The notes beneath the pieces were generated by a model. The model saw only the letters and a program-made list of their open reading frames with translations. It made no database searches and was not told the origin of the DNA. A DNA stretch of 24,018 nt from Seminavis robusta (lineage: Eukaryota; Bacillariophyta; Bacillariophyceae; Naviculales; Naviculaceae), in NCBI GenBank assembly GCA_903772945.1, contig CAICTM010001710.1, positions 1 through 24,018 of the forward strand. The letters run 5' to 3'. Positions within the stretch are counted from its first letter, which is position 1. Each line of letters starts with the position of its first letter. Below, one piece after another: positions 21,359 through 24,018 of this stretch. A program made the position numbers and the translations under genes.

Positions 21359-22273
21359 ATCAGTCATCCCATTACATTCAAGATGCATTCTTCAAGACAC
21401 AAGATGCACGCATTCTCAAGATACACCCACTCTATAGGAAGGGCGGAGCCAAGGCCTGCCACTTGCTTCCTTCGTGCACCAGACCTACCTTAGACTAGCC
21501 ACCCAACGTACAAATACGGCGATTTTCCCTTCAAGGAGGTCTGCATGCTTTCATTCATTCATTCATTGTTCACGTCAACACTTCCCCCTTCTCTTCTCTC
21601 TTTCATCACTGGACTTTCATCAACTATTACCCCTTTCCTCTCCTATCAATCACCATCGCAAAAGACAACCATCAAGCCACTGCACCTCTACTCACGCGGT
21701 TGTCAAAAGCACACAAGACACAACAGAGCACAAATAATTAACTAACTAACTAACTATTGCAGCTGTAATAAAAGTTAAAAGTTCAGGTGTAGTACAAGTC
21801 TAACACGGAACAAAAATAGCTTCACTGCCTGTGGTGACCAAACTACAATAGCTACCGGTATGGCTGCGTCCAATGCATTCTATCTGCTGGCTAGCTAGAT
21901 ACCAGGCGGTAGCCATCGAACTGGATGCAGCCAGCTACCCCACGCGCGAGCCGCTTCTAAGCGAAGCGGTGGCTAGTGGTTGGTGCGGTCTGGCATACAA
22001 GTACCCGCTCCTGTAACCGGTACGGTGCCAGAACATGTTTGTCTTGTGTTTTGGCAAATAAATAACACGGAGTCACGGAACCGGCAAGCACGAGCTCCAT
22101 TGTTCGTGTTGGCATGACAACTTCCCGACCTTGAGGTTGATGGTTTTTTGTACGTCAGGAGGACAAGGGCCAAGCTTCTACTTCCTTTTAGGCCTCGCTT
22201 ACGTCGCTATCGTGGAAAAAGAAGAAAAGAAGGCATCTCACTTCTGGTTTTACTATACAACAAACTGTAGTAT

Positions 22274-22623
22274 CTTGGTTCTGATTATTGTACGGAAGAT
22301 TGGTGAATGGCATCTTCAACTTCCAATACACCAGTATGGAAGCCGATGGTGACTGCAAGGTGGAACTGACTTAAAGACAGTGTCCACTGTCTTTGTTGGT
22401 CCTCAAAATCAAGTTTAATTATTAACCACTCAGGGCTGTTGGCAAAAGAAACGGAGTGACCAGCCAAGCAATGGTTCGGTTGGCAGGATAGTCTACATGT
22501 GTGTGCGTCATCCGAACTATGGGCCAAGCTTTTTACCAGTTTCGTCGTAAATCGTAGAGCCTTGGTTCTGATCATGGCTTTGGAAGTTCGTGGATGCCAA
22601 TCTTCCACTTCAATCCACCAGTA
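22274..22623. repeat. Diverged 63-bp direct duplication (22274-22336 and 22561-22623)
   Basis: Both copies start CTTGGTTCTGAT and end CACCAGTA, with the same overall length. By eye about 70 percent of bases agree once one-base shifts inside are allowed. On the minus strand both fall in the same open frame (22285-22656) and give TGYWWIEVEDWHP and TGVLEVEDAIHQ. That frame has no other support as a gene. Confidence 0.55.
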
Positions 22624-22857
22624 ACCGGTACCACCACCTGGTGATTCCAGGTGCAAATGCTGTACCGACTACCGAACCGCGCGCAGACCTCATTGATTTA
22701 TGACTCTTCCACGGTAACAATACAGAAGTTACAATTTGCAAGGACCGTGTGGAGGCTTTGCAATTTCTATTTAAGTCAGCGGGAGCTGCGAGACCTCGGC
22801 AGAAAGACAGATAGAAGAAGGATGACATGTTTGAGATTGCACCCTTCTTTCAAGGTG

Positions 22858-22982
22858 GCCCTGGCGACAACACCCGACTTCGTCGTGTGTTGCCGCCCGG
22901 TATCATTCCCTCATTATAACCTTCTTTTTTATTTAAGCTAGCCCTGGCGACAACACCCGACTTCGTCGTGTGTTGCCGCCCG
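22858..22982. repeat. Two identical 42-bp units, each an imperfect hairpin
   Basis: A 42-base unit starting GCCCTGGCGACAACACCCGA is present at 22858-22899 and again, without a mismatch, at 22941-22982, with a 41-base AT-rich spacer. Inside each unit GGCGACAACACCCGAC pairs with GTCGTGTGTTGCCGCC around a TTC loop: 16 pairs with two mismatches. Confidence 0.85.
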
Positions 22983-23307
22983 CTAACCATAATTTTACAG
23001 CTGTCACTCCCGTATGTACCTGTAACTTTTGTAGCTTCTGCTGGCTTATTGTGTTGAGTGAACTAACCTTGAATAATCATGATTTATTCCTACCCCCAAA
23101 TTTGTAGAACCTTCAATTTCCAGTTTTGTTGGCTTACGCCTATCTCTATCCCTAAATTTTGGCTTCACCGGAACAGGAAACAGGAAACAGGAAATACCAA
23201 AAAAGGGGGTGAGGGCTCAGGATCGTTCCTAACCAGTCATTTTAACCTCTTTATTCCTCCGTGCATCCGCGAAATCAAGATAACGGCAAAAAGCGGCTTG
23301 CTTTCTC

Positions 23308-23390
23308 TCTTTTTGCCCATTAATTTCGGTACGCCGTATCAGTAATTTTGCATTCTCAATTCGCCGTACCGAAATTAATGGGGAAAAAGA
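23308..23390. repeat. 26-bp inverted repeat with 31-base spacer
   Basis: The arm at 23308-23333 (starting TCTTTTTGCCCATTAATTTC) and the arm at 23365-23390 (starting CGTACCGAAATTAATGGGG) are complementary in 25 of 26 positions. It lies about 300 bases upstream of the last gene and could be a short foldback element or a structured leader or promoter region. Confidence 0.8.
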
Positions 23391-23664
23391 ATTCGCGTAG
23401 GACCAATCAGAACGTTAGAGCCAGCCGAACTTCAAAAATCGTCAACCCACCAGATTCTGCCAAAACGCAATCACCGTACGTCAGGAAAACTCGTGAAAAT
23501 CGCATATGATTGTTCTTTGATAGAATCTCGTGGGTTGAATGACTTGCATGTGGATCCAGCAATCCCATGTGCATCCATTTGTGGCTCCTATTTCACCACA
23601 ATTTCCCTTTTTTCGAGTTCTTCCTCTCCCCGTAATCGAATCGAATTCCACCGCACTCCCCACC

Positions 23665-23688
23665 GTTGTCGTTGTCGTTGTCGTTGTC
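23665..23688. repeat. (GTTGTC)4 just before the start codon
   Basis: Four perfect GTTGTC hexamers end directly at the ATG of the downstream gene. They would lie in its 5' leader. If an upstream start were used they would encode a short dipeptide repeat. Confidence 0.8.
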
Positions 23689-24018
23689 ATGGCTTCAGAT
23701 GATAGCGATGGCTCTAGCCTTGATATAGAACGGAGAATGCGGGAGTCTGATGAGCGGCACAAGAGGAAGAGAGACGAAGAGGAAGCCGAAGTATTGGCTG
23801 CAGCCCCAGTCATTCCAGTCGCAACAGCAGCCTCAATTCCCACAGCGGTCGCAACAGCAGCCTCAATTCCCACAGCGGCAGCGGCCCCAGTTCCCTTAAA
23901 CAGAAATTACCTTGATGGTGGGCGTCCACGTCTTAGCTTGTGGGATCTTCAGCAACAACGCCAGATGCAGATGCAGCAACTCCACCAACAGCGAGCCCTT
24001 ACAGTGCCGCTACCACCG
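23689..24018 (+). CDS. Unrecognised protein, 5' part only (110 codons, open at the window edge)
   Basis: The frame opens at the ATG of TGTCATGG and is still open at the right edge. The first 35 residues are strongly charged (MASDDSDG..., RRMRESDERHKRKRDEEEAE), probably helical and possibly nuclear. Next comes an Ala-rich part with two exact 10-residue copies of VATAASIPTA, encoded by an exact 30-bp tandem repeat at 23818-23877. It ends with YLDGGRPRLSLWDL and a Gln/Met-rich stretch. I recognise no family. The charged and Gln-rich make-up would fit a nuclear protein, but that is a guess. The opposite-strand frame over the same DNA reads as low-complexity and is taken as its shadow. The start is the first ATG after the GTTGTC repeat. 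Confidence 0.6.
   Translation, partial: MASDDSDGSSLDIERRMRESDERHKRKRDEEEAEVLAAAPVIPVATAASIPTAVATAASIPTAAAAPVPLNRNYLDGGRPRLSLWDLQQQRQMQMQQLHQQRALTVPLPP

Larger units (their letters stand above)
21359..23688. other. Gene-free, repeat-bearing stretch downstream of HSF gene 2
   Basis: No gene could be supported in 2.3 kb. It holds the HSF gene 2 3' region, a CATT run (about 21551-21568), a TAAC run (about 21738-21757), TACCGGTA at 21853, CTAGCTAG at 21891, a diverged 63-bp duplication (22274-22336 and 22561-22623), a duplicated hairpin unit (22858-22982), a triple CAGGAAA (about 23175-23195) and a 26-bp inverted repeat (23308-23390). The right end should be the promoter of the gene starting at 23689. 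Confidence 0.5.

Overview
The window looks like nuclear DNA of a diatom, most probably a raphid pennate; I cannot fix the genus. Reasons: genes carry short GT-AG introns (about 80-130 bp); there are two heat-shock-factor (HSF) type transcription factors with the (L/N)EPNFYRM motif that in my recollection follows the DNA-binding domain in diatom HSFs; one protein has a signal peptide ending in ...GA|F, the bipartite plastid address of diatoms; and there are remains of a receptor-type class III nucleotide cyclase of the kind expanded in diatoms. Starts mostly sit in ACCATGG-like contexts. No bacterial operon, rRNA, tRNA or CRISPR array was seen.

Layout. 1-2243: a broken receptor cyclase. The ectodomain, membrane region and first part of the catalytic domain lie on the minus strand (about 1593 to 1) with several frameshifts. 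The last part of the same catalytic domain and its tail lie on the plus strand (about 1594-2243). The halves are complementary and meet head to head, as expected if an inversion cut one gene. 3155-6752 (minus): HSF gene 1, three exons, 829 residues. 10338-12970 (minus): a three-exon, 813-residue plastid-targeted protein with seven repeats resembling the C-terminal helical motif of cysteinyl-tRNA synthetase, an RGG-rich stretch, an acidic tract and a C-terminal SAP domain. 14979-15755 (plus): an intronless secreted protein with three Trp/Pro repeats, a Thr tract and a Lys-rich tract. 19364-21358 (plus): HSF gene 2, five exons, 514 residues. 23689 to the right edge (plus): the start of an unrecognised gene.

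The long gene-free stretches (about 6.8-10.3, 13.0-15.0, 15.8-19.4 and 21.4-23.7 kb) are marked by two palindromic octamers, TACCGGTA and CTAGCTAG, far above chance. The last stretch also holds a duplicated 42-bp hairpin unit and a 26-bp inverted repeat.

The genes do not form an evident pathway. The two HSFs are diverged paralogues sharing one intron position. The most unusual items are the inverted split cyclase, the seven-repeat SAP protein, the secreted repeat protein and the palindrome-rich spacers. All gene models come from reading motifs and splice sites by eye; no database search was run.
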